From Spirosoma endbachense (GTDB taxonomy: Bacteria > Bacteroidota > Bacteroidia > Cytophagales > Spirosomataceae): DNA of 64,000 nt. Below the pieces are notes generated by a model. It was given only the letters and a program-made list of their open reading frames with translations. It was not told the origin of the DNA and did not search any database. The DNA is taken from the NCBI RefSeq assembly GCF_010233585.1, contig NZ_CP045997.1, positions 4,431,332 to 4,495,331 of the forward strand, written 5' to 3'. Shown in pieces: positions 43,925-53,159 of the stretch (position 1 is the stretch's first letter; each line of letters opens with the position of its first letter). Position numbers and translations under genes: made by a program.

Positions 43925-44455
43925 ATGCATAACTTTTTCCTGAATCAGAATACCGTTCTGCCCAATTGTATCCGCTATGCTTCGGCGGTACTCTGTTTGT
44001 TCTTTTTTTTACTGGTTACCCGCGCCAATGCCCAGACAGTACTCACCATTTCGGGTGAAGTGACCAAACCGCTCACCTTGCAGGTAGCCGACCTCAAAGC
44101 AATGCCTCATACCAGCGTAACGGGTAAAGATAGAGACGGAAAAGAGCATCAGTATTCTGGCATTCCTCTGGTTGATCTGCTCAAACTGGCAGGAGCCACA
44201 CTGGGCGGGGAACTACGCGGAGAAAATCTGGTCAAGTATGCGGTTGTAAAAGCCATAGACGGCTATGAGGTTCTGTTTGCCCTTCCCGAAATTGATCCTG
44301 AGTATGCCACACGTACCATTCTATTAGCCGACAGCGTCGATGGTAGTCCCTTGCCACAGGGCGTAGGCCCTTATAGGGTGGTCGTTCCCGGCGAAAAAAA
44401 ACCAGCTCGCTGGATTCGGGAAGTCAAATCCATTGAGATTCGATTTGCTAAATAA
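43925..44455 (+). CDS. SUOX-fold (Oxidored_molyb) secreted protein lacking the Mo-ligand Cys
   Basis: 176 aa. A long N-terminal signal region ends near RANAQ (residue 37). The mature part has the molybdopterin-oxidoreductase pattern: LTISGEVTKPLTLQVADLKA, HQYSGIPLVDLLKLAG, AIDGYEVLFALPEIDP and RVVVPGEKKPARWIREVKSI near the end. After the signal peptide there is no cysteine, so the thiolate that binds molybdenum in SUOX enzymes is absent. It may be a non-enzymatic fold member or cofactor-binding protein. It leads a run with a di-heme peroxidase and modABC. Confidence 0.82.
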   Translation: MHNFFLNQNTVLPNCIRYASAVLCLFFFLLVTRANAQTVLTISGEVTKPLTLQVADLKAMPHTSVTGKDRDGKEHQYSGIPLVDLLKLAGATLGGELRGENLVKYAVVKAIDGYEVLFALPEIDPEYATRTILLADSVDGSPLPQGVGPYRVVVPGEKKPARWIREVKSIEIRFAK

Positions 44456-44463
44456 TTGATTAT

Positions 44464-45579
44464 ATGCGCATTGTGAAATTCTGTCTGGCAATTGCGCTCA
44501 TGATCGCATTGGTATCGGCCTGGAAACGGCCCGACGAGCCTATGCCAACCGGTCCCTATGTTCTACAGTATCCGGCTTCATTTGGCGGACGGTTCACTAT
44601 TCCGGCCAATAATCCATTGACGCAGGAAGGCGTTTACCTCGGGAGGCTCCTGTTTTATGAGCCTCGCCTATCGAAAACAAACACCATTTCCTGCGGAAGC
44701 TGCCATCAGCAGAACCGCGCATTTACCGACGGAAGAGCACTCAGTATAGGTGTTAGCGGCAAACCAACAAGCCGCAATTCAATGTCATTAGCCAACTTGT
44801 TGTGGGTACGTCAGTTTTTCTGGGATGGGCGGGCGGCCAGTCTGGAGGATCAGGCAAGAATTCCCCTCGCCCATACCGACGAAATGGGAATGGCTCCCGA
44901 AGAAGCGGCTAAAGCGTTACAACAGACTACCTTCTACCCTGCCCTTTTTCGGCGTGTGTTTGGTTCAGACACGATAACCGATGCCCGGATCAGTAAAGCC
45001 ATAGCCCAATTCGAGCGTACGCTGATTTCGGCCAATTCACGCTATGATCAATACCAGCAAGGGCATTATACGCTGACTGAAGCGGAACAGAATGGCCTCC
45101 GCTTATTTTCTTCGGCGCCGGTTTCCAAACGGAGCATCCGGGGTGGCAACTGCGCCCACTGTCACGGCGGTCCCAAACTATATCAGGAATTATTTCACAA
45201 CAATGGTCTGGATCAGGTAGCGCCGGATGCGGGCCGACAGGCTATAACCGGGCTTGCGCTGGATCAGGGGCGGTTTCGGGTACCAACACTGCGGAATATC
45301 GCCCTTACGGCACCGTACATGCACGATGGTCGCCTGGCTACATTAGAGGCCGTTATCGATCACTACAGCGATCATATCCAATCCAGTCCAAGCCTTAGCC
45401 GCGAACTGATGGCAGATTCTGATAAAACAACAGGGTTTCATTTCACCTCGAAAGAGAAGTCAGATCTACTGGCATTTCTACATCTCCTGACAGACTCGTC
45501 ATTCGTTACTAACCCCCAGTTTTCAGATCCGTATAAACTGAAGCCCACTGCAGTTAAATCTCATCATTCCACCAATTGA
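44464..45579 (+). CDS. Di-heme cytochrome c peroxidase (CcpA/MauG family)
   Basis: 371 aa, N-terminal signal or anchor (VKFCLAIALMIALVSAW). Two CXXCH heme sites: C77-C80-H81 (SCGSCHQQ) and C230-C233-H234 (NCAHCHGG). FFWDGRAASLEDQARIPLAH near 119-137 and RNIALTAPYMHDGRLATLE near 275 are family blocks. It reduces hydrogen peroxide or oxidises a protein partner in the periplasm. It starts 8 nt after the SUOX-like stop and precedes modA, with its TGA six nt before the modA TTG/ATG. Confidence 0.93.
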   Translation: MRIVKFCLAIALMIALVSAWKRPDEPMPTGPYVLQYPASFGGRFTIPANNPLTQEGVYLGRLLFYEPRLSKTNTISCGSCHQQNRAFTDGRALSIGVSGKPTSRNSMSLANLLWVRQFFWDGRAASLEDQARIPLAHTDEMGMAPEEAAKALQQTTFYPALFRRVFGSDTITDARISKAIAQFERTLISANSRYDQYQQGHYTLTEAEQNGLRLFSSAPVSKRSIRGGNCAHCHGGPKLYQELFHNNGLDQVAPDAGRQAITGLALDQGRFRVPTLRNIALTAPYMHDGRLATLEAVIDHYSDHIQSSPSLSRELMADSDKTTGFHFTSKEKSDLLAFLHLLTDSSFVTNPQFSDPYKLKPTAVKSHHSTN

Positions 45580-45585
45580 TTGCTC

Positions 45586-46323
45586 ATGAAAAAACTCCTG
45601 CTTATTCTGTTCCTTTGGCCTGTCTGCCTAGTTGCACAACCGCTCCGGGTAGCTGTAGCCGCCAATGCGCAGTTTGTGATGGAGCAACTACGAACTGCTT
45701 TTCAGAAAAAGACGGGTATTCCTGTGGAGTCAATCGTCAGTTCGTCGGGTAAACTGACGACCCAGATTCAGCAGGGTGCTCCGTACGACGTGTTTTTATC
45801 CGCCGATATGTCGTATCCCGAAACGCTGCATAAGGAAGGACTGACTCAGGATGCTCCCATCGTGTATGCCTACGGAACACTCGTACTCTGGACAATGGGC
45901 AATCTACCGCTTTCCACCGACCTGAAAGTACTGACCAATCCGGCAGTTCGGCACATTGCGCTGGCAAATCCGGCCAAAGCACCTTATGGTGAAGCCGCTG
46001 AAGGATTACTAAAATACGCCAGATTGCTGGATCAGGTAAAGGCAAAGATTGTATACGGCGAAAGCATTGCCCAGGTCAACCAGTATGTATTGACTGGCTC
46101 GGCAGAAATCGGGTTTACCGCCAAATCGGTTGTCCTGGATTCTACGCTGAAGCAGCGGGGACACTGGATCGAATTGCCAGCCAAAGGTTATTCACCCATT
46201 GCCCAGGGCGTTGTGGTGATCAAACGAACAACGCAGGCAAAAGCGGCTCAGCAATTTGTCGAATTTTTGCGTAGCCCGGCCGCCCGGCGTATTTTGCAGC
46301 GTTTTGGCTATCGCCTGCCTTAA
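45586..46323 (+). CDS. modA: Molybdate ABC transporter, substrate-binding protein
   Basis: 245 aa from the ATG at 45586 (a TTG two codons earlier is also in frame). Signal peptide MKKLLLILFLWPVCLVAQ. The mature start LRVAVAANAQFVMEQLRTAF, then SSGKLTTQIQQGAPYDVFLS and ANPAKAPYGEAAEG near 130, are ModA blocks that hold molybdate or tungstate. Sulfate is less likely. It begins the modABC import set. Confidence 0.95.
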   Translation: MKKLLLILFLWPVCLVAQPLRVAVAANAQFVMEQLRTAFQKKTGIPVESIVSSSGKLTTQIQQGAPYDVFLSADMSYPETLHKEGLTQDAPIVYAYGTLVLWTMGNLPLSTDLKVLTNPAVRHIALANPAKAPYGEAAEGLLKYARLLDQVKAKIVYGESIAQVNQYVLTGSAEIGFTAKSVVLDSTLKQRGHWIELPAKGYSPIAQGVVVIKRTTQAKAAQQFVEFLRSPAARRILQRFGYRLP

Positions 46324-46420
46324 AATTAGTTTACGGTTTGTACTTCCCGATGAGCCACTATGGCATAGGGTATGTCAGACTTCAGAGGATCCAATCCTGT
46401 AAACCAAAAACTGTATTCGT

Positions 46421-47086
46421 ATGCCCATCGATTGGGAACCCATCTGGCTTACCTTACGCCTGGCCAGTATTACAACATTCATTTTACTGCTTATTGGTGT
46501 TCCCCTGGCAGGATGGCTTGCCCTGAGCCGGTTTCGGCTCAAACCTGTAGTCGAAACGCTGATTAGTTTACCCTTAGTACTTCCTCCTTCGGTCGTCGGT
46601 TTTTACCTACTCCTGGCTTTTAGTCCAACGGGCTGGCTGGGAGCATGGCTCCTGCGTGTGGTTAATCTTCAGCTGGTCTTTTCGTTTGAAGGGCTGGTGT
46701 TAGCATCATTGCTATATAGTCTGCCTTTTATGGTCCATCCTATTCAGGCTGGACTGGAAAATCTGCCGACATCCTGGCGCGAAGCAGCCTACACCTTAGG
46801 TCAGTCGCCAGTCAGAACCCTCTGGCGTGTACTATTACCCAATTGCAGACCGGCTCTGTTGACCGGTATTGTTTTATCATTTGCGCACACAATCGGCGAA
46901 TTTGGGCTGGTTTTGATGATCGGGGGAAACCTGCCAGGGCAAACGCGCGTAGCTTCCATTGCTATTTACGATGAAGTAGAGCTTCTTCATTTCGAGTCTG
47001 CACACGCCTATGCCGCTCTGTTATTAGGCTTGTCTTTTCTGATTTTATTACTGGTATATGGCATCAACAAACGGGTGACGGTATGA
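46421..47086 (+). CDS. modB: Molybdate ABC transporter, permease
   Basis: 221 aa with five to six membrane segments. EAAYTLGQSPVRTLWRVLLP near 125-144 is the EAA loop that contacts the ATPase, and SFAHTIGEFGLVLMIGGNLP follows, typical of ModB. Its TGA overlaps the modC ATG (ATGA at 47083). A 97-nt spacer without a recognised signal separates it from modA. Confidence 0.95.
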   Translation: MPIDWEPIWLTLRLASITTFILLLIGVPLAGWLALSRFRLKPVVETLISLPLVLPPSVVGFYLLLAFSPTGWLGAWLLRVVNLQLVFSFEGLVLASLLYSLPFMVHPIQAGLENLPTSWREAAYTLGQSPVRTLWRVLLPNCRPALLTGIVLSFAHTIGEFGLVLMIGGNLPGQTRVASIAIYDEVELLHFESAHAYAALLLGLSFLILLLVYGINKRVTV

Positions 47087-47904
47087 TTCAACTGGATATT
47101 ACCATGCCGCGCCTGTTTGCCGAAGGAGTTACTGAACTTCAAGTCCAGCTAGAACTGGCCACGGGTAGCCTGACAGCTTTAGTCGGTCCTTCGGGATCAG
47201 GTAAAACAACCTTGCTTCGGGTTTTGGCCGGACTGGAAAAACCTCGACTTGGTCGTATCGCTGTGCAGGGAGCCGTGTGGCTCGATATCGCTCAGGGGAT
47301 CAATCAACCTCCGCAAAAACGGTCGATTGGCTACGTTTTTCAGGACACAGCCCTGTTTCCGAACATGACCGTACGCGAAAATATCCAGTTTGCGGCCCCT
47401 CCCGATCAACGCAACCTAGTTGATTCATTAATTCAGGAAACGGGGCTCGAGCGCTTTATTAACCAAAAACCGGTGGCATTATCGGGTGGTCAGCAACAAC
47501 GGGTTGCCCTGGCTCGTGCTCTGGTTCGACGGCCAACGGTATTATTGCTGGATGAACCTTTTGCCGCTCTTGACCCAGAGGCCAGTCAGCAACTTCGGCA
47601 GTTATTGCTAAACCTTCATCAGAGTTGGGGCACAACAACGTTATTGGTTAGCCATCACGAAACCGATGTTGATGTTCTGGCCGATCGGATCATTCGGCTT
47701 GTGCAGGGTTCGATTCAGAGCGATCGGGCAGGAACGAAAACGCTGAACCTGAACACCACTCAACCCGAACGAATCCAGCGTATTTATTTTGATGAAACCA
47801 ATCAGGAGTGGGTTATTAAAACCGCTACCATTCTGTTACGGTCAGCCAATCCTGCCTGGGGCCAACTTCAGGTCAATGATGTTATTCGTATATCGCCGTC
47901 CTGA
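47083..47904 (+). CDS. modC: Molybdate ABC transporter, ATP-binding protein
   Basis: 273 aa. Walker A GPSGSGKTT at 35-43, Q-loop VFQDTALFPN near 85-94, signature LSGGQ at 133-137, Walker B LLLDEP at 154-159 and a switch His in VSHHETD near 190. It is shorter than ModC proteins with a full TOBE domain (about 350 aa); only about 50 residues follow the ATPase core. Powers molybdate uptake with ModA/ModB. Confidence 0.95.
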   Translation: MIQLDITMPRLFAEGVTELQVQLELATGSLTALVGPSGSGKTTLLRVLAGLEKPRLGRIAVQGAVWLDIAQGINQPPQKRSIGYVFQDTALFPNMTVRENIQFAAPPDQRNLVDSLIQETGLERFINQKPVALSGGQQQRVALARALVRRPTVLLLDEPFAALDPEASQQLRQLLLNLHQSWGTTTLLVSHHETDVDVLADRIIRLVQGSIQSDRAGTKTLNLNTTQPERIQRIYFDETNQEWVIKTATILLRSANPAWGQLQVNDVIRISPS

Positions 47905-48031
47905 CACCTTCAGATGCTTTCGGTCTAATCTATAACTCACAGTAATTCACCAGTCGTATGCGCTTTTTCCACATCCTGCTCCATTTATGGTTCGGGAGGT
48001 AGCCTCATCATCCGAGGTACAGAAATGTATC

Positions 48032-48063
48032 AACCAGGGCCGGTACTTCCACCTGCCCTGGTT
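48032..48063 (+). terminator. Hairpin after modC
   Basis: Arms 48032-48040 (AACCAGGGC) and 48055-48063 (GCCCTGGTT) are exact complements. Confidence 0.55.
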
Positions 48064-48102
48064 GCCTGATCTCGCAGAGAAGATTTTTAGCCTAAAAACA
48101 GT

Positions 48103-48132
48103 ATTGGCCCGTTAACTCATTAACGGGCCAAT
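48103..48132. terminator. Perfect 13-bp hairpin between modC and the sulfatase gene
   Basis: Arms 48103-48115 and 48120-48132 with a 4-nt loop, between convergent genes. No strong T run; it may serve either strand. Confidence 0.6.
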
Positions 48133-48190
48133 GAGGTAGGTTTATCTCACAATTTGATGATCCTCGCGATTCAGACTTCTCCTTGTCTGA

Positions 48191-49726
48191 TTAAGAGACG
48201 GTGAGAACCTCTCCCATTTTCTCTTTTTCCAATGCCAATAGTTTCCGGTGGAGCCTTTCCCGTTCGGCCGCAATGGCCGGATCGTTATACAACGCGTTAT
48301 TCTCGTTTGCTAAGTTACTGGTTTCCAGCGGATCGTTTGCCAGGTCATACATTTCGTACTCTCTTGGATAACTCTGGGGCGGAACCTGCTCTGGTGGAGC
48401 TATGTAAAAATAGTAAGCATATTTCCAGCGTTTCTCACGGATGCACCGAATGCGGTTGGCTGCGGGTAATGGATTGATACTGTTGCCGTTGCCAGCCCGA
48501 AAATCATCGAATGTAAACAGAATCGATTCCTGAACTACCTCCGTCGTCTTCGGATTTCGGATGACCGGAGAGAGATCATTGCCCCGAAACGTATAATTAA
48601 GGGGGTTGCCGAGTTTAAGAAGCCCATCGACGGTAGGCATCATATCGACAAGGCTAAATAGCTGATTACTTACCTCGGGCTTTGGAAAGAGAACGGGATT
48701 CGAAATGACCAGCGGAATACTCATGGTTTCTTCGTAGGCATTGAATATTTTCTGGCGCATTCCATTATGAGTCAGCCCCATTTCGCCATGATCGGCCGTA
48801 CGAATGATCAGCGTATTGTCGGCCAGAGACCGCCCGGTTACGGTGTCGAAGACCTGATAGAGCACATCCAGCACGGTATTGATCTGCGTGTCGGCATGGG
48901 CAATGAGGTTGCCATAAAAATTCAGATACTGCCGCTTCATTTCGTCGGTAGGGAGAGGCCCAAGTCCATCCGCCAGATACGGAACCAGCATTTGCTGGAC
49001 TGTTGGTTTCTGACTCAGGTCTTCGTTTACCGTAGCAGGCAACTCAATATCACCTTTCAGGTACTCAGGCGAATAATCATTCTTCCAGTCTTTTGGGAAA
49101 GCCAGTACGTCGTGCGGGTTTACGAGTGACAGAAACAGAGCAAAGGGTTCAGCGTTGTTTCCCCGCTGTACCTGATACAAAAAATCGAGAGCCTGACTGA
49201 CGTAGTCGAGGTCATGGTTCGCCAGTCCACCTCCGAAATGCTCGGGTGCTACATCTTCACCCGCATCGGGCGGAATCCAGCCCGAATACCCATAGGCCAG
49301 CAGGTCTTCGCTGGTCATGCTGTCAAATCGACCATCGGCCCCCTTCGATAAATGCCACTTACCGATATAGCTAACCTTATAGCCGCTCTCAGTAAGCATA
49401 TACGACAGATTCGGGGCACTGGTCGAAAGGGTTGGCTCCTGATCAGAATAGGTCATATCCTGGGTGAGGGTCAGAATCACATTGTGTTCGGAAGGATACA
49501 GCCCCGTGAACAGTGTCGCGCGGCTGGGTGAACACATACAGGTACTGCAAAAAGCCTGCGTGAAGGTAATGCCATGTTTACGAAGCCGGGGCATTGCGGT
49601 TAGATTCTGCTCTTCCCATCCGGGTGGAAAGTGCATTAATCCCCGATCCTGATCCGTAATGATAAACAACAGATTGGGCCGGTCAGGCAGAGGACTTTTG
49701 GATGGAACTGGTTTGCTGGGTTGCAT
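48191..49726 (-). CDS. Sulfatase (formylglycine type)
   Basis: 511 aa from the ATG at 49726 (an earlier in-frame ATG adds an unlikely tail). The sulfatase signature CSPSR is at 65-69, the residue C65 being the one turned into formylglycine; metal ligands D25 in ITDQDRG and later AD/HG in RTADHGEMG are visible. TLFTGLYPSEHNV follows the signature. No N-terminal signal peptide is seen (MQPSKPVPSKSPLPDRP), unlike most Bacteroidota sulfatases. It hydrolyses sulfate or related esters; a link to the sulfur locus is not implied by position. Confidence 0.88.
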   Translation of the reverse strand: MQPSKPVPSKSPLPDRPNLLFIITDQDRGLMHFPPGWEEQNLTAMPRLRKHGITFTQAFCSTCMCSPSRATLFTGLYPSEHNVILTLTQDMTYSDQEPTLSTSAPNLSYMLTESGYKVSYIGKWHLSKGADGRFDSMTSEDLLAYGYSGWIPPDAGEDVAPEHFGGGLANHDLDYVSQALDFLYQVQRGNNAEPFALFLSLVNPHDVLAFPKDWKNDYSPEYLKGDIELPATVNEDLSQKPTVQQMLVPYLADGLGPLPTDEMKRQYLNFYGNLIAHADTQINTVLDVLYQVFDTVTGRSLADNTLIIRTADHGEMGLTHNGMRQKIFNAYEETMSIPLVISNPVLFPKPEVSNQLFSLVDMMPTVDGLLKLGNPLNYTFRGNDLSPVIRNPKTTEVVQESILFTFDDFRAGNGNSINPLPAANRIRCIREKRWKYAYYFYIAPPEQVPPQSYPREYEMYDLANDPLETSNLANENNALYNDPAIAAERERLHRKLLALEKEKMGEVLTVS

Positions 49727-49962
49727 AGGAATAGGGGTTGATGTATAATGAATCCCTTCAATTGGCCGGTAAGTTGCTCCCAGGCAAAAGCCTATGCTAA
49801 CGCTCACGTTACATTGATTAACACTAATGTTTCATTTAGCGATATTATTCAAAATAGAAGTGCCAACGCTTTACAAAATCATCAAATCGAATACTTTATA
49901 ATACCTTCAGGCTTTTCGTTCAGCGTTGTGCACAGGTTTAAATATACGATCTGGTTAACCTA

Positions 49963-50015
49963 CAAACCTATAAGGTTATTGAAACGGTATAGGTTTAAAT
50001 TGGCCGAGCACTAGT
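49963..50015. repeat. 53-bp dispersed hairpin repeat, copy B
   Basis: Five differences over 53 positions from copy A at 43750-43802, some of them in the stem (AAACCTATAAGGTTA / AAACGGTATAGGTTT). Ends AAATTGGCCGAGCACTAGT. Confidence 0.75.
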
Positions 50016-50037
50016 ATTGGCTACTGGTTCGGGCACT

Positions 50038-50074
50038 AAAAAACCGCGTTTAGTTTTTGCTGACGCGGCTTTTT
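50038..50074 (-). terminator. Terminator of the S9 peptidase gene
   Basis: Arms around 50038-50048 and 50064-50074 (AAAAAACCGCG / CGCGGCTTTTT) with one mismatch; read on minus it ends in a T run. Confidence 0.6.
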
Positions 50075-50112
50075 AGATGATCTATCCAAAGGAGAGAGGA
50101 TCACTGAAAATC

Positions 50113-52023
50113 TTACTGTCCCGGCCCCTTCAGGTATTTATCCAGAAATTCCTTTACCGCTTTGTAGGCCGTGATTTCATTCTCTTTTTTGACAAAGCCG
50201 TGCCCTTCATCGGGGAAAGTAACGTATTCAACCGGAACACCGTTTTTCTTCACGTTTGCCACAATTTCATCTGATTCGATCTTCAATACGCGTGGATCGT
50301 TAGCACCCTGAATAACAATGAGTGGTTTTTTAATGCGCTCCGTATGGAACAGGGGTGATTTATTGTACAAGGCCACCGAATCGGTTTTAGGATTTCCGAT
50401 CTCTTTGAACATCGCTTCCCGTTGCGGCCCCCACCACTCGGGCATACTATTGAGCGTACGAAGCCAGTTAGCTACCCCAAAAATATCAACCCCTACCGCA
50501 AACTCTTCGGGCGTGAAGGCAAGGCCTGCCAGTGTCATGTAGCCGCCATACGAGCCGCCCATGATACCAATTTTTACCGGATCGACGTAGCCCGTCTGTG
50601 TCAAAAACTTCTTCGATTCTACACAGTCTTTAAGATCAGCATCGCCATGTTTACGATCATCGGCCGCAAAGAACGTTTTTCCATAGCCTGAACTCCCCCG
50701 GTTATTGACAGCCAGTACCACATAACCACTATTGACCAGATACTGCGTCAGGGGCGAATAGGTCAGTCGCGTCTGCCCGCCGGGTCCACCATGAATCTGT
50801 AAAATAGCCGGAAGCTTTGTACCCGGTTTCACATCTTTGGGTTTGTAGAGCAGAGCGGGCACTTCCATCCCATCAAACGATTTAAAACGAACTACCTCAC
50901 CCGACACCAGATCGTCTGCATTGATTTCGGGGTTCAGTCCTCGTACTAAAGGAGCGGCCTTACCCGATTTTATATCATAGGAAAACAACGTAGAGGGTGA
51001 GTTTGAGCTATTGACGAAGAAAATCATTCGGCCTTCACTGTCAGCAATATTTACACCCGTAACGTCACCACCAGGCATCGGGGGCAGTTTTATGGGCTGA
51101 TTGGTGCGGGTATCAATAATTTTGAGTTCGGTACGGGCATCATTATTGACCGACAATACCCGGTAACGGCCTTTGTAGGACAGGTAATCCCCGGCAATAT
51201 CCCAGTTTGCTTTATCCAGAACCATACTCTGGCCCGTTGACAGATCGTAGGCTTTTACGTAGGCAAACTCATTCCCTTCATCGGTCGAGATGAGCAGTTT
51301 TTTACTGTCGGGCGAGAACCCTTCAGGGCCGTTATTTACTTCCCCTTCATGTTTGGTCAGCAGTTTGTTTTCTTTCGTTTGTATGTCGTACAAATACACA
51401 TCACCGTTCGTGGATGTATAAGGCCTGGACAAAGCAATGGAACGCTTATCGGGCGACACATCGCCAGGGAAAAAGCCACCGGGATTTTCGAAAATCAGCC
51501 TGGGCTTCATCGTCGTCAAATCCATCTCAAACACATCAAAAGCGGCCTTATTGCGTTGATTTGACTGATAGAAAAAGCTCTTCCGATCATGACTTAGGCC
51601 CCCAAACTGAAATTTGGCTTTCTCGCCGGGGGTCAGATCCGATACTGCTCCATCTCGCTCGCGCAGGTAAATATGATTCAGTTCATTGCCGCCCTGATCA
51701 CTGCTATACAGGATTCGGCCATCGGTCAGGTAACCGATCACGAAGATGGCATCGGTTTTTGAGAAGGTCAGTTGTTTAGGCTGGCCACCCCCATTGAACG
51801 GAATTTCATAGAGGTTGAAGACGCCATCCTGATTGCTGCTGAACAATACGGTCTGCTCATCGGGCGATATGTCGGCGCCACCAAAACGGATCGTTTTCAT
51901 GAACTGCTCAATGGTATAGTTACGGGGAGCAGCCCGCTTCGGCGCAGGGCCCGCTAGAACGACAAATGCCGCTACGGAGAGACTTACTGTCAGAAGCAGT
52001 CGCGGTACTAACTGTCTTTTCAT
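50113..52023 (-). CDS. S9 family prolyl-oligopeptidase-type serine peptidase
   Basis: 636 aa with an N-terminal signal peptide (to about AFVVLAG). Residues 40-370 form a TolB-like propeller (DISPDEQTVLFSSNQDG, DVSPDKRSIALSR). The C-terminal catalytic domain has HGGPGG at 411-416, nucleophile S491 in GGSYGGY, D576 in QGANDPRV and H608 in DEGHGF. It cleaves small peptides, often after proline, probably in the periplasm. A second S9 peptidase begins at 62292. Confidence 0.94.
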   Translation of the reverse strand: MKRQLVPRLLLTVSLSVAAFVVLAGPAPKRAAPRNYTIEQFMKTIRFGGADISPDEQTVLFSSNQDGVFNLYEIPFNGGGQPKQLTFSKTDAIFVIGYLTDGRILYSSDQGGNELNHIYLRERDGAVSDLTPGEKAKFQFGGLSHDRKSFFYQSNQRNKAAFDVFEMDLTTMKPRLIFENPGGFFPGDVSPDKRSIALSRPYTSTNGDVYLYDIQTKENKLLTKHEGEVNNGPEGFSPDSKKLLISTDEGNEFAYVKAYDLSTGQSMVLDKANWDIAGDYLSYKGRYRVLSVNNDARTELKIIDTRTNQPIKLPPMPGGDVTGVNIADSEGRMIFFVNSSNSPSTLFSYDIKSGKAAPLVRGLNPEINADDLVSGEVVRFKSFDGMEVPALLYKPKDVKPGTKLPAILQIHGGPGGQTRLTYSPLTQYLVNSGYVVLAVNNRGSSGYGKTFFAADDRKHGDADLKDCVESKKFLTQTGYVDPVKIGIMGGSYGGYMTLAGLAFTPEEFAVGVDIFGVANWLRTLNSMPEWWGPQREAMFKEIGNPKTDSVALYNKSPLFHTERIKKPLIVIQGANDPRVLKIESDEIVANVKKNGVPVEYVTFPDEGHGFVKKENEITAYKAVKEFLDKYLKGPGQ

Positions 52024-52370
52024 GATCTTGACGAATTAATGGGAAACGGGATTTTTAGGATTGGTGCGCTTATAGGCAGTACAATGATGCAAAAACTGAA
52101 AGCGATTCCGTTGGATAGAATCACCCCGGCAGTAAATCTACTTATTAAACAGCATGTCGAATATTGACGTGCTAAAGTTTTGCAAATCAATTGAGTGAAA
52201 GGTCGCCTTACAGATTTTCCAGTCGTTTCGATGCTTATTTTCAACCACACCGCTACCGGGCGATTCATTGACGTACTTCCTGTAGATTATGAAATTGTTA
52301 AGATTAACATCCACCAAATCACGGTTTGATAACCTTATTTACTTTTGCGTATCGTAACAACTTTATTTTT
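52024..52370. other. Spacer between the S9 peptidase and DUF2490 genes
   Basis: No gene is recognised. It ends with the -7 box at 52340-52347. Confidence 0.4.
52340..52347 (+). promoter_or_regulatory. -7 box TACTTTTG before the DUF2490 gene
   Basis: An exact TAnnTTTG match 23 nt before the GTG at 52371. TTTG at 52325-52328 is only 11 nt upstream, too close for a -33 box. Because it lies inside the longer alternative frame, it supports the GTG start. Confidence 0.45.
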
Positions 52371-53159
52371 GTGAACCGCATTCGTTTTGCTTCCCTCCTG
52401 ACAGTCAGTCTCCTTTCGATTATTTCACAATGTAGTTTTGCCCAAACATCGCTAACACCTGCCACACCCTGGGGCTCCTGGCTGATTGGCACACTTCAAC
52501 TTCCGGGTGGTGAGAAAAAATGGGGAGGATTTGCTGAAGTTCAGGCCCGGAGTAATGGAGTGATGCGGCAATTCTTTTATTACGAACTGAAAGGTGGGGT
52601 CAGTTATGACATCGACCGTAATTTTACGCTGACGGTCGCGGGCGGGCATTATGCAACCTATGATTATCAGGCCTTAGCCGACGGCCCACTTAATTCCGAA
52701 AAGCGTCTTTGGGAACAGCTTATCATCAATCAATACCTGTCCCGTGTGAAATTCGAGCATCGGTATCGCATTGAGCAACGCTGGTTCACCTATCGGGATG
52801 GCTCCCATCCGTTCCGCAACCGTATCCGTTATCGGCTCAATACGTTCATACCACTCAATAATCGGACAATTACGGACAAAACTGCTTTTTTGTCAGTCTA
52901 CGACGAAGTTTTCCTCAATCCTGTCGGACCGACCTTCGAACGCAACCGCTTCTATGCCGGGGCGGGTTATCAGTTAGACAAGAACTGGATTATACAGATT
53001 GGCTGGGTAAATCAGACTAACTACAGCCCGGCAACGTTTGAACGTGGTGTATTTACACCCCAGGCCGCATCTGGGAAAAATAATATAGTGCTGGGGTTAA
53101 CCTATCGAATCTCACGCCGGAGTGGCAATCAGGAGAAATTGCCCTCTCAACCCGACTGA
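52371..53159 (+). CDS. DUF2490 family outer-membrane protein
   Basis: 262 aa, GTG start at 52371 chosen because it gives a clean signal peptide (read as MNRIRFASLLTVSLL... ending CSFAQ) and lies just after a -7 box; a TTG 15 codons upstream is also in frame. The mature part is beta-rich: WGSWLIGTLQLP, FFYYELKGGVSYDIDRNFTL, RVKFEHRYRIEQRWF and KNNIVLGLTYRIS, matching DUF2490 proteins, predicted small outer-membrane barrels of unknown role. Confidence 0.85.
   Translation: MNRIRFASLLTVSLLSIISQCSFAQTSLTPATPWGSWLIGTLQLPGGEKKWGGFAEVQARSNGVMRQFFYYELKGGVSYDIDRNFTLTVAGGHYATYDYQALADGPLNSEKRLWEQLIINQYLSRVKFEHRYRIEQRWFTYRDGSHPFRNRIRYRLNTFIPLNNRTITDKTAFLSVYDEVFLNPVGPTFERNRFYAGAGYQLDKNWIIQIGWVNQTNYSPATFERGVFTPQAASGKNNIVLGLTYRISRRSGNQEKLPSQPD

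Larger units (their letters stand above)
49727..50112. other. Spacer with dispersed repeat and terminator
   Basis: No gene is recognised. It holds repeat copy B (49963-50015) and the hairpin at 50038-50074. Confidence 0.5.

Noticed and set aside
47958..48002. A 14-codon frame (MRFFHILLHLWFGR) after modC, recalling the start of PepSY membrane proteins
   Set aside because: Too short, no continuation in any frame; not enough to call a remnant.
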